Assembly (NCBI RefSeq): GCF_025717675.1
Contig: NZ_JAJIRT010000001.1
Span: 744,001 to 808,000 of the forward strand
Length of the DNA stretch: 64,000 nucleotides
Source of the DNA: Paucibacter sp. DJ2R-2
Lineage (GTDB): Bacteria; Pseudomonadota; Gammaproteobacteria; Burkholderiales; Burkholderiaceae_C
Direction: 5' to 3'
Below, piece after piece: positions 54,392-63,147 of the stretch. Position numbers and translations under genes: made by a program. The notes beneath the pieces were generated by a model. It searched no databases and was not told the DNA's origin. It was given only the letters and a program-made list of their open reading frames with translations. Positions within the stretch are counted from its first letter, which is position 1. The number at the start of each line of letters is the position of its first letter.

Positions 54392-55825
54392 ATGCGCCTC
54401 TCCCTGCTTTCTTCCATGCCCAGCCTGCCCTCCAAGCCCTTCGTACCTGCCGCCCTGAGCCTGCTGCTGCTGTTCGGCAGCGGCAGCAATCAGGCCGCCG
54501 CCGCAGAGCCGATGCAGCCTGCCGCCGCCGCGATCGAGCCCTTCATCGCCCGCTACGGCCAGGTCCATCGCGAGCTGGGCCTGGGCGGAGAGATGGAGCT
54601 GTTCTTCCTCAAAAGCATCAGCAAGATCGACAAGGAGACGGATCTGCCCGCGCAGCGCCAGCAACTGCTGGCCTTGAACCAGGCGCAGCACGCCCTGGAC
54701 CGGCCCGCCGCCACCGCCTGCCAGCGCCTGCAGTTGGAGCAGATCGACTTTGAGTTGGACCTGCATTTGCACAAGCTCCAGGTGCTGGAGCGTTTCCGGG
54801 CGCTGGGCAGCGGCGCACAGCTGTCGGAGCAAGGACTGGCGCAGAGTGCGCTGGGCAAGGACTGGTACCGCTGGTTGCGCAAGGCCTGGTTGACGCAAGA
54901 GCGCAGCGCCTCGGACCTGATGGCCATGGGTCACGCCGAGCTGGCGCGGGCACAGGGCCGCTACCGCGCGCTGCAGGCGCGCATGGGCTATGCCGGGCGA
55001 GATGCGGATTTCGCTGCCTACCTGGCCGGCCCGGACTTCCGCTACCCCGAGGGCGCCACGCCGCAGGCCGATTACGAGGCACGCCAGGCCATCGTCGAGC
55101 GCCATATGGCCCGGCTCTTCCCCGCCACCGGCATCACCGGCCCGGCGATCAAGGCCTCCACCTTGGGCGCGGCGCTGCCGGTCGATGGCTACTACGAGCC
55201 CGACGAAGCGACCTTCTATTTCAACAAGGCACGCGAAGGCTATGGCCGCCGCAATGTCGACTGGCTGCTGCTGCACGAGAGCACGCCGGGCCACCACTAC
55301 CAAAGCCGTTATGCCCAAGCGGGGCGCGGTTGCCCGCTGGGCCTGCCCCATGGCTTTTACTCCGCGTACGCCGAAGGCTGGGGCGCTTACGTCGAAGAGT
55401 ACGGCGCCGAGCTGGGCCTGTTCCAGCAGGACGGCGACGCGCTGGGCGCGGTGGAGTGGGATCTGGTGCGCTCCATCCGCGTGGTGCTCGATGTCGGCCT
55501 GAACGAGCTGGGCTGGAGCGAGGCCGAGGCGCAGGCCTATTGGCGCGAACAGCTGCCCATGCTGCCCGCCCTGGCTGAGCGCGAGATCCGGCGCGTGCGC
55601 CAGTGGCCAGCCCAGGCCATCACCTACAAGCAGGGCGCGGTGCTGCTGCGCGAGCTGCGCAGCGAAATGCAAGCGCGCGAGGGCGCACGCTTTGACATCC
55701 GCGAGTTCCACGACCGCGTGCTCAAGCATGGGCCGCTGCCCCTGTCGCTGCTGCGCGAGCGGGTGCTGGCCACACCCGAGCCCCGAGCCCAGAACCAAGC
55801 CGCGGCGCAAAATAGCGCCCCATGA
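54392..55825 (+). CDS. DUF885 family secreted metallopeptidase-like protein
   Basis: The 477-residue protein has a hydrophobic signal segment (PFVPAALSLLLLFGSGSNQAAAA) and the DUF885 domain. HESTPGHHYQ carries the HExxxxHH-type zinc site and EGWGAYVEEYG the third acidic ligand region, as in known DUF885 peptidase-like proteins. It probably acts in the periplasm; family members have been proposed as carboxypeptidase-type enzymes, but substrate is unknown here. ATG 54392 is chosen; 54416 is an alternative that also keeps the signal. Its stop overlaps the next ATG by 4 bp. Confidence 0.88.
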   Translation: MRLSLLSSMPSLPSKPFVPAALSLLLLFGSGSNQAAAAEPMQPAAAAIEPFIARYGQVHRELGLGGEMELFFLKSISKIDKETDLPAQRQQLLALNQAQHALDRPAATACQRLQLEQIDFELDLHLHKLQVLERFRALGSGAQLSEQGLAQSALGKDWYRWLRKAWLTQERSASDLMAMGHAELARAQGRYRALQARMGYAGRDADFAAYLAGPDFRYPEGATPQADYEARQAIVERHMARLFPATGITGPAIKASTLGAALPVDGYYEPDEATFYFNKAREGYGRRNVDWLLLHESTPGHHYQSRYAQAGRGCPLGLPHGFYSAYAEGWGAYVEEYGAELGLFQQDGDALGAVEWDLVRSIRVVLDVGLNELGWSEAEAQAYWREQLPMLPALAEREIRRVRQWPAQAITYKQGAVLLRELRSEMQAREGARFDIREFHDRVLKHGPLPLSLLRERVLATPEPRAQNQAAAQNSAP

Positions 55826-56565
55826 ATGACAAGCGACTGCAACAGGATCTGCAACGCCTCTACGGCAGCCACGTCACGGCCCTGAACGCGCCGCCCCGCG
55901 CGGCCGTGCTGGAGTTGGCGCGACCGGCCGATTGGAGCGCGCTGGGCGCCGTCTGGCGCGGCGTGCAAAGCGATCTGGGCTTGCCGGCTCCGGCGATTGC
56001 GGTCAACGGCCACGACGGCTTCCAGCTCTGGTTTGCACTGGCCGAAGTCGGCATGGCCACGCAGGCCGCCGAGCTCTTGCCTGCGCTGTGCCGCGCCTAT
56101 CTGCCCGAGCTGCGCCCGACGCGGCTGAGCATGTGGTCGGCCGCCATGGCCACGGCTGCCCCCGCGCTACCGCCTCAGCGGCAAGAACAACAAGTCGCTG
56201 GCGAACAGTGGTCGGCCTTTGTGGCCCCCGATCTGGCACCGGTCTTCAGCGACGAGCCCTGGCTGGACACCGAGCCCGGTCCCGAGGCGCAGGCCGAAGT
56301 GCTGGGCCGCCTCGCTTGCATCAGCCCTGCCCAACTGGCGGCGGCTTTGGAGCAGTTGGGCGCCAGGACCGGCAGCACGTCGCCCCCACAAGCGCCAAGC
56401 GCCCAGCCGGCCAGGCCTATGGCTCCCGTGGGGCTCGTGACAAACGGCGCCGATGAAACCGACCCGCGCCGTTTTCTCCTGCGCGTGATGAATGACGAAG
56501 CCGTGGCGATGGCGCTGCGCATCGAAGCGGCCAAAGCGCTGCTGTCAGCGCCCGCGAAGCCCTAG
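55822..56565 (+). CDS. conserved hypothetical cytoplasmic protein
   Basis: A 247-residue soluble protein whose ATGA start overlaps the DUF885 stop, so the two are translationally coupled. It has no signal or membrane segment. The first half (LQQDLQRLYGSH, GHDGFQLWFALAE, AELLPALCRAYL) has alternating helix/strand pattern; the last 50 residues include a Pro/Ala-rich linker and a helical end DPRRFLLRVMNDEAVAMALRIEAAKALL, reminiscent of small unannotated Burkholderiales proteins. I do not recognise a function. Confidence 0.72.
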   Translation: MNDKRLQQDLQRLYGSHVTALNAPPRAAVLELARPADWSALGAVWRGVQSDLGLPAPAIAVNGHDGFQLWFALAEVGMATQAAELLPALCRAYLPELRPTRLSMWSAAMATAAPALPPQRQEQQVAGEQWSAFVAPDLAPVFSDEPWLDTEPGPEAQAEVLGRLACISPAQLAAALEQLGARTGSTSPPQAPSAQPARPMAPVGLVTNGADETDPRRFLLRVMNDEAVAMALRIEAAKALLSAPAKP

Positions 56566-56585
56566 GCTGCTGGTTCGTCTGCGCG

Positions 56586-56747
56586 CAGCACGGAGCGGTC
56601 GTTCGCGAAGATGTTTCAGCACGCAGAGCTCGCTGAGGACCGCAGAGGACGCTGAGAAAGAACCTTGCGCCTCTCTTTGCGAGCTCTGCGGTCCTCCGCG
56701 TACTCTGCGTTCGAACTGAAACCTCCGCGAGCGACGGCCCTGTGCCG
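56586..56747. mobile_element. MITE-like inverted-repeat element B
   Basis: A 162-bp relative of element A (40366-40534) in opposite orientation. The left end CAGCACGGAGCGGTCGTTCG pairs with the complement of the right end at CGCGAGCGACGGCCCTGTGCCG, with a few mismatches. Interior GCAGAG/CTCTGCG blocks match the arms of A. It has no gene and separates the hypothetical gene from the HU terminator. Confidence 0.8.
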
Positions 56748-56766
56748 TCTGCCGCCCACTCATCCC

Positions 56767-56802
56767 AAAAGAAAAGGGCGCCGTCAAATGACGGGCGCCC
56801 TT
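56767..56802 (-). terminator. rho-independent terminator of the HU gene
   Basis: AAGGGCGCC-GTCA and TGAC-GGGCGCCCTT at 56774-56802 form a long stem with one bulge. On the minus strand it is followed by TTTTCTTTT (56767-56775). It lies 46 bp past the HU stop and is a good intrinsic terminator. Confidence 0.88.
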
Positions 56803-56847
56803 GTCTCATCGCAGGGTCCGGCCGAAGCCGGATCCTTTTTGTCTTAC

Positions 56848-57129
56848 TTACTTCTTGACGTTCACAGCGTCTTTGAGTGCCTTGCCCGGGGTGAACTTGG
56901 GCACGGTGGCAGCGGCGATTTCCAGCGCTTCACCAGTGGCGGGGTTCTTGCCGGTGCGGGCAGCGCGCTCGCTGACCTTGAAGTTGCCAAAGCCGAGGAT
57001 GGCCACGGCATCGCCGGCCACCAGGGCTTCGGTGATCGAGCCGAGCGCAGCGTCCAGGGCCGAAGCGGCTTGGGCGCGGGTCAGGCTTGCCTTGGTGGCG
57101 ATGCTTTCGATCAATTCACTTTTGTTCAT
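56848..57129 (-). CDS. HU family DNA-binding protein
   Basis: The 93-residue histone-like protein binds and bends DNA as a dimer in the nucleoid. [27 protein letters not shown] is the N-terminal helix pair, followed by the [26 protein letters not shown] beta-arm segment and the end [14 protein letters not shown]. The ATG at 57129 is preferred over a 52-residue in-frame extension that lacks HU sequence. It has its own terminator. Whether it is hupA or hupB type cannot be told. Confidence 0.95.
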   Translation of the reverse strand: MNKSELIESIATKASLTRAQAASALDAALGSITEALVAGDAVAILGFGNFKVSERAARTGKNPATGEALEIAAATVPKFTPGKALKDAVNVKK

Positions 57130-57281
57130 CAGATATCCAGTGGGTACGGAAAAGAAAATCCCATTGCGGGGAGCGCGATTATCGTTGTGTCCGAGGCTGC
57201 GGCCGCCACAAGCCCCGAAAACAGGCGCTTGAGGCCTCGCAAACGCTCTCTTTGCTTGCAATTGCTGACACTTTTCCCGCC

Positions 57282-58061
57282 TCAAGCGAGCTGCGCGCGG
57301 TGGCTGCGCGAGACCCGCAGGCGCACGCCCGAGCGCATCAACAGCTCGGCTTCGCCGCGCGGCAAGGCCGTCAGGCCCAGCACATGAGCCGGGTTGATGG
57401 CATGGCTGCGATGCACGCGCAGGAAGCGACCTTGCACGTTGGCATGGGCCAGAAAGTCAGCCAGGGTGCAACGGTCGAGATGGGCAGCCGGCGGGGCGTG
57501 CAACTCGATGTAGTTGTCGGCCGCGGCCACCCATTCGACTTCGGCCAGCGGCAGCTTGAACAAGCCCGCGCCGCCCCGCTGCGGCACCAGCCAATGGCCG
57601 GGCACCGGTTGAATCTGCTGCAAGGCACTGAGCCAGGCCTGACGCGGAACTTCAGCGGACACCGGCGCCAAGGCCCGGCGTCGCTGCAGCAGGCGCTGCA
57701 CGCTCTCGGCCAAGCGCTCAGGCGTGAAGGGCTTGAGTAGATAGTCCACCGCATGCAGGTCAAAGGCACGCACGGCATGCTGATCAAAGGCAGTGCAGAA
57801 GACGCAGAGCGTGCCCTCGGGCAGATCAAGCGCCAGCTCCAGGCCGCTGCGGCCGGGCATCTGGATGTCGAGAAACACGGCATCGGGGCGCTGGGCCTGC
57901 ACCACGCTAAGGGCCGCCTCGGCATCGCCCGCCTCCTCGGCCAACAAGCTGATGCCGGGCTGGGCGGTCAGCAGGCGGCGCAGCTTGGCGCGCGCCGGCG
58001 GTTCGTCGTCGACGATCAAGACACGCAGCGGCGCCGGCCCGCCTGGCGCTTCAACGCTCAC
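57282..58061 (-). CDS. LytTR-type response regulator
   Basis: A 259-residue regulator with a receiver domain ([20 protein letters not shown], phospho-Asp in [13 protein letters not shown]) and a C-terminal LytTR DNA-binding domain ([40 protein letters not shown]). The GTG at 58061 overlaps the upstream kinase stop by 4 bp (GTGA). It is the cognate regulator of the LytS-like kinase, as in AlgR/AlgZ or LytS/LytR systems, and should bind direct repeats in target promoters. Confidence 0.94.
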   Translation of the reverse strand: MSVEAPGGPAPLRVLIVDDEPPARAKLRRLLTAQPGISLLAEEAGDAEAALSVVQAQRPDAVFLDIQMPGRSGLELALDLPEGTLCVFCTAFDQHAVRAFDLHAVDYLLKPFTPERLAESVQRLLQRRRALAPVSAEVPRQAWLSALQQIQPVPGHWLVPQRGGAGLFKLPLAEVEWVAAADNYIELHAPPAAHLDRCTLADFLAHANVQGRFLRVHRSHAINPAHVLGLTALPRGEAELLMRSGVRLRVSRSHRAQLA

Positions 58062-59164
58062 GCCCGCTGCTCCGGCAACTCGATGTCCAACACCGTGCCG
58101 CCGGCGCCATCGGCGGCCAAGTTCACGCGCGCGGCCTCGCCGTAGAGCACACGCAGGCGTTCGCGGGTGTTGGCCAGACCGACCGAGCCCTCGCGTTCGA
58201 AGGCCGCTGGCGCCCGGCCGCTGTTGTGCACGCGCAAGCACAAGCGGCCCGCGCGCAGCTCGGCGCTGAGCCGCAGCCGCACCGGGCCGGTGCTGTGCGC
58301 CACATCATGGGTGATGGCGTTTTCGACCGGAGCGATCAGCAAAAGGCTGGGCAAGAGGCAGGCCCGCGCCGCCTCGCTGGCCTCGATCTCCACCTGCAGG
58401 CGTTCGCCAAAGCGCGCCTGCATGATGGCCAGATAAGGCTGGATCAAGTCCAACTCCTGGGCCAGGCTGTGGCGGCCGTTTTCCTGGGCGGTCAGGGCCT
58501 GGCGCAGCAGGGCCGCCAGATCGCAGACGATGCGGTCGGCACGCGCCACGTCCTCATACATCACCGAGGAAATCAGGTTCAGGGTGTTGAACAGAAAGTG
58601 TGGCTGGATCTGCTCGGCCAGGCGCGTCAGCCGGGCCTCGGCCAGCTCGGTCTGCAGGCGCAGCAGGTCTTGCTCGCGCTGGCGGCTGGCCTCGTGCAGC
58701 TGCAGGCCATGGCAGAGGCCGACGATGAAGCCATAGCTGACGACATCCTTGCCGGCCTCGTAGATCACGATATCGCCCGGGCTGCCGGGCTCATAGGCCA
58801 CGCCCGTCAGCGCGTACACGGCAAAGCGCAGGCCGAACATGCCGCCCACATGCAGGGCGGTGTAGCCGAGTGCGCCGCCCAGATGCAGCGCCAGCGCCGG
58901 CGGCCACCCGGGCAATCGCAGGCTGCGCGCATGCAGACGATAGATCAGCGGCGCCAGCAAGGCCGTGCACAGGGTCGAGCTCAGCTCCCAGAGAAATGGC
59001 TCCCAGGGGTGCTGCCCGCCATGGGCCCGGTACTGCTGCAGCTCGGACAGGCTGTGCAGCAGGCCCACGGCCAACATCACGGCGGCAAAGCCCAGGCTGA
59101 AACGGCGCTGGGCGGCGGCGGGCGAGAAGGAAAAAGAAGGAGAGGGAGAGGAGCTCAAGGGCAT
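58058..59164 (-). CDS. LytS/AlgZ-like membrane sensor histidine kinase
   Basis: The 368-residue kinase has four or five hydrophobic segments at about 20-140, then a His_kinase domain with the phospho-His in LAEQIQPHFLFNTLNLISSVMY and a GHKL ATPase region (ENAITHDV, GLANTRERLRVLYG). The ORF ends in LDIELPEQ. The gene overlaps the LytTR regulator by 4 bp, so the pair is an operon. The signal sensed is unknown; related systems respond to membrane potential, extracellular pyruvate or surface contact. Confidence 0.92.
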   Translation of the reverse strand: MPLSSSPSPSFSFSPAAAQRRFSLGFAAVMLAVGLLHSLSELQQYRAHGGQHPWEPFLWELSSTLCTALLAPLIYRLHARSLRLPGWPPALALHLGGALGYTALHVGGMFGLRFAVYALTGVAYEPGSPGDIVIYEAGKDVVSYGFIVGLCHGLQLHEASRQREQDLLRLQTELAEARLTRLAEQIQPHFLFNTLNLISSVMYEDVARADRIVCDLAALLRQALTAQENGRHSLAQELDLIQPYLAIMQARFGERLQVEIEASEAARACLLPSLLLIAPVENAITHDVAHSTGPVRLRLSAELRAGRLCLRVHNSGRAPAAFEREGSVGLANTRERLRVLYGEAARVNLAADGAGGTVLDIELPEQRA

Positions 59165-59236
59165 GGCGACACCTTAGCGCAGCCGGCCTCCGCCCAGCAC
59201 CTTCCCTGCGCCATTTCGCCCCAGCGCAGACTCAGC

Positions 59237-60475
59237 TCAGCCCAAAGCCGGCGCGACGCCCTCACCTTGCACGCCGAGCACGCCCTCGGCGACCAGGGCC
59301 TCGATGGCCGCGTCCTCATAGCCCAAGCCGCGCAAAAGCTCGCGGCTGTGCTGGCCCAGCCGCGGCGGGTCGCGGCGCAGGCCCAGGCGCTCACCGTCCA
59401 GGCTCAGGGGCAGCAAGGGCACGCGGGTGGCGCGGCCATCGGGCAGGGTCATGGGCGCCAGGCCGCCGGTGGCGAGCAGATGCGGGTCGTCCATCAGCTG
59501 CTCGGGCCGGGTGATGGGCGCAAAGGGCAGGCCGGCCGCCTCGAACACGGCCGCGATCTCGGCCGCGGCGCGCGGCTGCAGACGGCGGCGCAGCTCGGGG
59601 ATCAACCAGGCACGCTCCAGCACGCGCAGATTGTTCGTCAGCAGGCGCGGGTCGGCCTGCAGATCGGCAAAGTCAAAAGCCTGGCAAAAAGTGGCCCACT
59701 GCGTGTCGCCAACCACAGCCAGAAAGATCTGCTCGCCATCGGCCACGGCGAACACGTCGTAAATGCCCCAGGGCGAGATGCGTTCGGGCATGGGCGCGGC
59801 CGGCTTGCCGGTGACGGCAAACTGCATCATGTGCTGGGCGACCAGGAAGATGTTGTTCTCGAACAGGCTGGCCTGCACCTGCTGGCCACGCCCGGTCTGC
59901 TGACGCTGCTGCAGGGCCGCCAGCACGCCGATGGCGCCGAACATGCCGCCCATGATGTCGTTGACGCTGCTGCCGGCGCGCAGCGGGTCGCCCGGGCGGC
60001 CGGTCATATAGGCCAGGCCACCCATCATCTGCACCACCTCGTCGAGCGCCGTGCGGTGCTCGTAAGGGCCGGGCAGAAAGCCTTTGTGCGAGACATAGAT
60101 CAGGCGCGGGTTGAGGCGGCTCAGGGCCTCATAGCCCAGGCCCAGGCGTTCCATGGTGCCGCTGCGGAAGTTCTCGCTGAAGGCATCGGCGCCGGCCACC
60201 AGCTTGAGTACGATTTCCAGGCCGCGCGGGTCCTTGACGTCGAGGCTGAGGCTGAGCTTGTTGCGGTTGAACAGGGGGTAGAAGCCGGCGCCCGAGCCGA
60301 GCAGCTGGCGCGTGCTGTCGCCATCCAGGGGTTCGATCTTGATCACCTCGGCGCCCAGATCGGCCAGCACCATGCCGCAGGTCGGGCCCATGACCATATG
60401 GGTGAACTCGATCACGCGCAGGCCGGCCAGCGGCAGGCCCGGGGCATCGGACACAGAGGACGTATTGATCATCAT
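59237..60475 (-). CDS. CaiB/BaiF-type CoA transferase
   Basis: The 412-residue family III CoA transferase begins with PLAGLRVIEFTHMVMGPTCGMVLADLGAEVIKIEP, and has the segments FNRNKLSLSLDVKDPRG, AGADAFSENFRSGTMERLGLGYE and PRLIYVSHKGF that are typical. An Asp in the DPLRAGSSVNDIMGGM region is the likely catalytic residue. Such enzymes move CoA between acyl donors and acceptors, for example oxalate, carnitine or aromatic acids. Substrate is unknown. The ATG at 60475 gives the family N-terminus; 60472 is an equally good alternative. Confidence 0.9.
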   Translation of the reverse strand: MMINTSSVSDAPGLPLAGLRVIEFTHMVMGPTCGMVLADLGAEVIKIEPLDGDSTRQLLGSGAGFYPLFNRNKLSLSLDVKDPRGLEIVLKLVAGADAFSENFRSGTMERLGLGYEALSRLNPRLIYVSHKGFLPGPYEHRTALDEVVQMMGGLAYMTGRPGDPLRAGSSVNDIMGGMFGAIGVLAALQQRQQTGRGQQVQASLFENNIFLVAQHMMQFAVTGKPAAPMPERISPWGIYDVFAVADGEQIFLAVVGDTQWATFCQAFDFADLQADPRLLTNNLRVLERAWLIPELRRRLQPRAAAEIAAVFEAAGLPFAPITRPEQLMDDPHLLATGGLAPMTLPDGRATRVPLLPLSLDGERLGLRRDPPRLGQHSRELLRGLGYEDAAIEALVAEGVLGVQGEGVAPALG

Positions 60476-60686
60476 CGGCAGGCCCGGCAGAGGCGGCTGA
60501 GCAAGGGAGGCAAGAAGGAAGCAGTGGCGCGCATTGTCGCAAGCGGCCCCCTCTTCATCGCCCAGTCTGGCTTCGCGTCGCGGCAGCTGTCGATTCGTCG
60601 AATCAGGGCCAGACGCCACGGCCGCGGCCGGCACCATGGCGGCACCTCGGTTTCTTCATCTCCCACCGCCATCTAGGAGCCCCGCC

Positions 60687-61301
60687 ATGACCCCGCAACA
60701 AGACCTCAGCGCCGGACGCCGCAGCCTGGAAGTTCAGCGCGAAGAATTCAGCCGCCGCCGCGGCCTGGCCATGCCCCTGGCCGGCACCCTGGCCTGGGCG
60801 GTGATCGGCCTGGTCGGCTGGCTGGGCACGCCCTTCCAGGCGGTGATGACGCTTTACTTCGCCACCGGCTCAATCTTCTACCTGGGCATGGGCTTGTCGC
60901 GCCTGACCGGCGAGAACTTCTTCGCCAAGGGCCGGCCCAAGAACGAGTTCGACCGCCTCTTCATGTCCGGCATGCTGATGAGCTTGCTGGTCTTCACCAT
61001 CGCCCTGCCCTGGGCGGCGCAGAACCATGAATCGCTGCCGCTGACACTCGGCGTACTGGCCGGCCTGATGTGGCTGCCCTACAGCTGGATCATCCAGCAC
61101 TGGATCGGCGCCTTCCATGCCATCGCCCGCAGCCTCCTCTGCGTCGCCGCCTGGTACGCCTTCCCGGCCCAACGCTTTGTGCTGATCCCGGCGCTGATCG
61201 TGGCGGTCTATGTGATCACCATCGTGGTGCAGGAACGCCGCTGGCGGCAAGGCCAGAACGCGGCGGCCCCGTCGGACATGGGCCAGGCCTTGGCGGCCTG
61301 A
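60687..61301 (+). CDS. multi-pass membrane protein, DUF7010-like
   Basis: A 204-residue protein with about five or six hydrophobic segments: LAMPLAGTLAWAVIGLVGWLG, FQAVMTLYFATGSIFYLGMGL, FMSGMLMSLLVFTIALPWAA and others. The LEVQREEFSRRRG start and the FATGSIFYLG segment resemble a small uncharacterised membrane family. No catalytic motif is visible. It is divergent from the CoA transferase and 126 bp before the ketopantoate-reductase-like gene. Family naming is tentative. Confidence 0.7.
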   Translation: MTPQQDLSAGRRSLEVQREEFSRRRGLAMPLAGTLAWAVIGLVGWLGTPFQAVMTLYFATGSIFYLGMGLSRLTGENFFAKGRPKNEFDRLFMSGMLMSLLVFTIALPWAAQNHESLPLTLGVLAGLMWLPYSWIIQHWIGAFHAIARSLLCVAAWYAFPAQRFVLIPALIVAVYVITIVVQERRWRQGQNAAAPSDMGQALAA

Positions 61302-61378
61302 GCGGCCGGAGCGGCGCCTCCCCCCGCGCAGGAATCCGGCGCCGGCGCTGTGCGAGACTGCCTCGTTCTCGGCTCGGC

Positions 61379-61420
61379 TTCTCCGGGCCTTCCTCGGGCC
61401 TTCTCCGGGCCTTCCTCGAG
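61379..61420 (+). repeat. 22-bp direct repeat before the ketopantoate reductase-like gene
   Basis: TTCTCCGGGCCTTCCTCGGG begins at 61379 and TTCTCCGGGCCTTCCTCGAG at 61401, a 22-bp tandem duplication with one change. It ends 7 bp before the gene's ATG, where a ribosome site would be. Confidence 0.85.
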
Positions 61421-61427
61421 TTTCCTC

Positions 61428-62420
61428 ATGACCAAGAAAATTTGCATCGTCGGCGCCGGCGCCATCGGCGGCTGGTTCGCCGGCCATGTCGGCCATCAGC
61501 TGGGCGCCGACGTCGAACTCAGCGCTCTGGCCCGCGGCACCACCCTGGCCGCCCTGCGCCAATATGGCCTGCGCATGGACCTGATCGGCGGCGAGCGCAT
61601 CACCGTGCCCATTCACGCCAGCGACAAGCCCGAGGAACTGGGCCAGCCCGACCTGATCGTGCTGGCCGTCAAAGGCCCGGCTCTGGCCAGCGTGGCGCCG
61701 GCGGTGAAAGCCTTGCTGGGCCCACAGACGCGTGTGCTGGTGGCCATGAACGGCGTGCCCTGGTGGTTCTTCCAGGGCTTGACCGGCGAGGCTGAGGGAT
61801 TGCAGCTGGAATCGGTGGACCCGGGCGGTGTGGTGGCCGGCCTGATTCCGGCGGAGCGGGTGATCGGCTGCGTGGTGCACGCCAGCTGCACGACGCCCGA
61901 GCCGGGCCTGGTCCGGCATGTGATGGGCATGGGGCTCATCCTCGGCGACCCGGCCGGCGGTCAGCCGGCGCACATCAACGAGCTGGCCGCGCTGCTGGGC
62001 CGCGCGGGCTTCAACGCCACCGTGTCCGAGTGCATCCAGCGCGACATCTGGTTCAAGCTCTGGGGCAATATGACCATGAACCCGATCTCGGCCCTGACCG
62101 GCGCCACCTGCGACCGCATCCTCGACGACGAACTGGTGCGCGGCTTCGTCACGAACGTGATGCTGGAGGCCGCGGCCATCGGCGCGCGCATCGGTTGTGC
62201 CGTCGAACAGACGCCCGAGCAGCGCCACGCCGTCACACGCAAGCTCGGCGCCTTCAAGACCTCGATGCTGCAGGACGCAGAAGCCGGCCGGCCGCTGGAG
62301 CTGGACGCCCTGGTCGGCGCCGTCAGCGAGATCGGCCGCCACCTGACGCTGCCCACGCCCTTCACCGACGGCATGCTGGGCCTGACGCGCTTGATGGCGC
62401 AGACGCGCGGCTTGCTTTGA
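61428..62420 (+). CDS. ketopantoate reductase family oxidoreductase
   Basis: The 330-residue NADP-dependent dehydrogenase begins KKICIVGAGAIGGWFAGHVG, with DLIVLAVKGP and a long helical C-terminal domain with DIWFKLWGNMTMNPISALTGAT, containing the Lys of ApbA/PanE-type active sites. PanE reduces 2-dehydropantoate in pantothenate synthesis; this member may use another 2-keto acid, since family paralogues are common. The ATG at 61428 is preferred; an upstream ATG at 61350 adds 26 atypical residues and lies in the tandem repeat. No ribosome site is visible. Confidence 0.88.
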   Translation: MTKKICIVGAGAIGGWFAGHVGHQLGADVELSALARGTTLAALRQYGLRMDLIGGERITVPIHASDKPEELGQPDLIVLAVKGPALASVAPAVKALLGPQTRVLVAMNGVPWWFFQGLTGEAEGLQLESVDPGGVVAGLIPAERVIGCVVHASCTTPEPGLVRHVMGMGLILGDPAGGQPAHINELAALLGRAGFNATVSECIQRDIWFKLWGNMTMNPISALTGATCDRILDDELVRGFVTNVMLEAAAIGARIGCAVEQTPEQRHAVTRKLGAFKTSMLQDAEAGRPLELDALVGAVSEIGRHLTLPTPFTDGMLGLTRLMAQTRGLL

Positions 62421-62429
62421 GCGTGCCTG

Positions 62430-63005
62430 TCAGCGCGCCGCCGGGCGACCGTAGCGCGCGCTGAAACTGGCCGTGGCCAGCGTATTGGCGCGGATCATGT
62501 AGCCCGCCAAGGCGGCCGTGGCATCGGCCGGCAGATCCAGCTTCGCGACCTTGAGCGCATGCACGGTGAAGATGTAGCGGTGCGGGCGATCGCCCGGTGG
62601 CGGGCACATGCCGCCCCATCCGGCCACGCCGTAATCGATGCGCACCTGGCGCGCACCCGCCGGCAAGAGCGCGTCGCCCACAGCGCCGGCACCGGCCGGC
62701 AGGGATTGCGTATCGGTGGGCAGATTGACCACCGACCAATGCCACCAGCCCGAGCCGGTGGGCGCGTCGGGGTCGTAGACGGTGATGGCATAACTCTGAG
62801 TGCCGGCGGGCGCGCCCTGCCAGCTCAGGGCCGGAGACTGGTTCTCGCCCGAGCAGCCAAAGCCCTGGAACTCGAAGCGCGGGGCGATGTGGCTGTTGGC
62901 CGGGATATCGGGGCTGCGCAGCTGGAAGCTGCCGGCCTGGCTCAGGCCGGTGATGGCCAAGAGCGCAGCGGCGATCAGGAGGCGAAAGCGGGGCTGGGAA
63001 TGCAT
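62430..63005 (-). CDS. secreted YbhB/YbcL family (PEBP-like) protein
   Basis: The 191-residue protein has a signal peptide (FRLLIAAALLAITGLSQA) and a phosphatidylethanolamine-binding-like fold. SPALSWQGAPAGTQSYAITVYDPDAPTGSGWWHWSVVNLP, GGMCPPPGDRPHRYIFTVHAL and the end are the family motifs. Periplasmic YbhB-type proteins bind small ligands; function is largely unknown. It ends 10 bp from the convergent ketopantoate reductase-like stop and lies downstream of the AraC regulator on the same strand. Confidence 0.9.
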   Translation of the reverse strand: MHSQPRFRLLIAAALLAITGLSQAGSFQLRSPDIPANSHIAPRFEFQGFGCSGENQSPALSWQGAPAGTQSYAITVYDPDAPTGSGWWHWSVVNLPTDTQSLPAGAGAVGDALLPAGARQVRIDYGVAGWGGMCPPPGDRPHRYIFTVHALKVAKLDLPADATAALAGYMIRANTLATASFSARYGRPAAR

Positions 63006-63147
63006 GAGTGAAGGCCTTTCTTCTGAGAGAAGGAATGGTGAAAAGGGCAAGGCCTCATGGTCGCGCGCGCCCGAGCGGCGCGTCAGCCCGCCGGCGTCAA
63101 TCACTGTGCGCGGCACTTCAATCGCGGCTCGCTCGCCGCCAGCCCGC

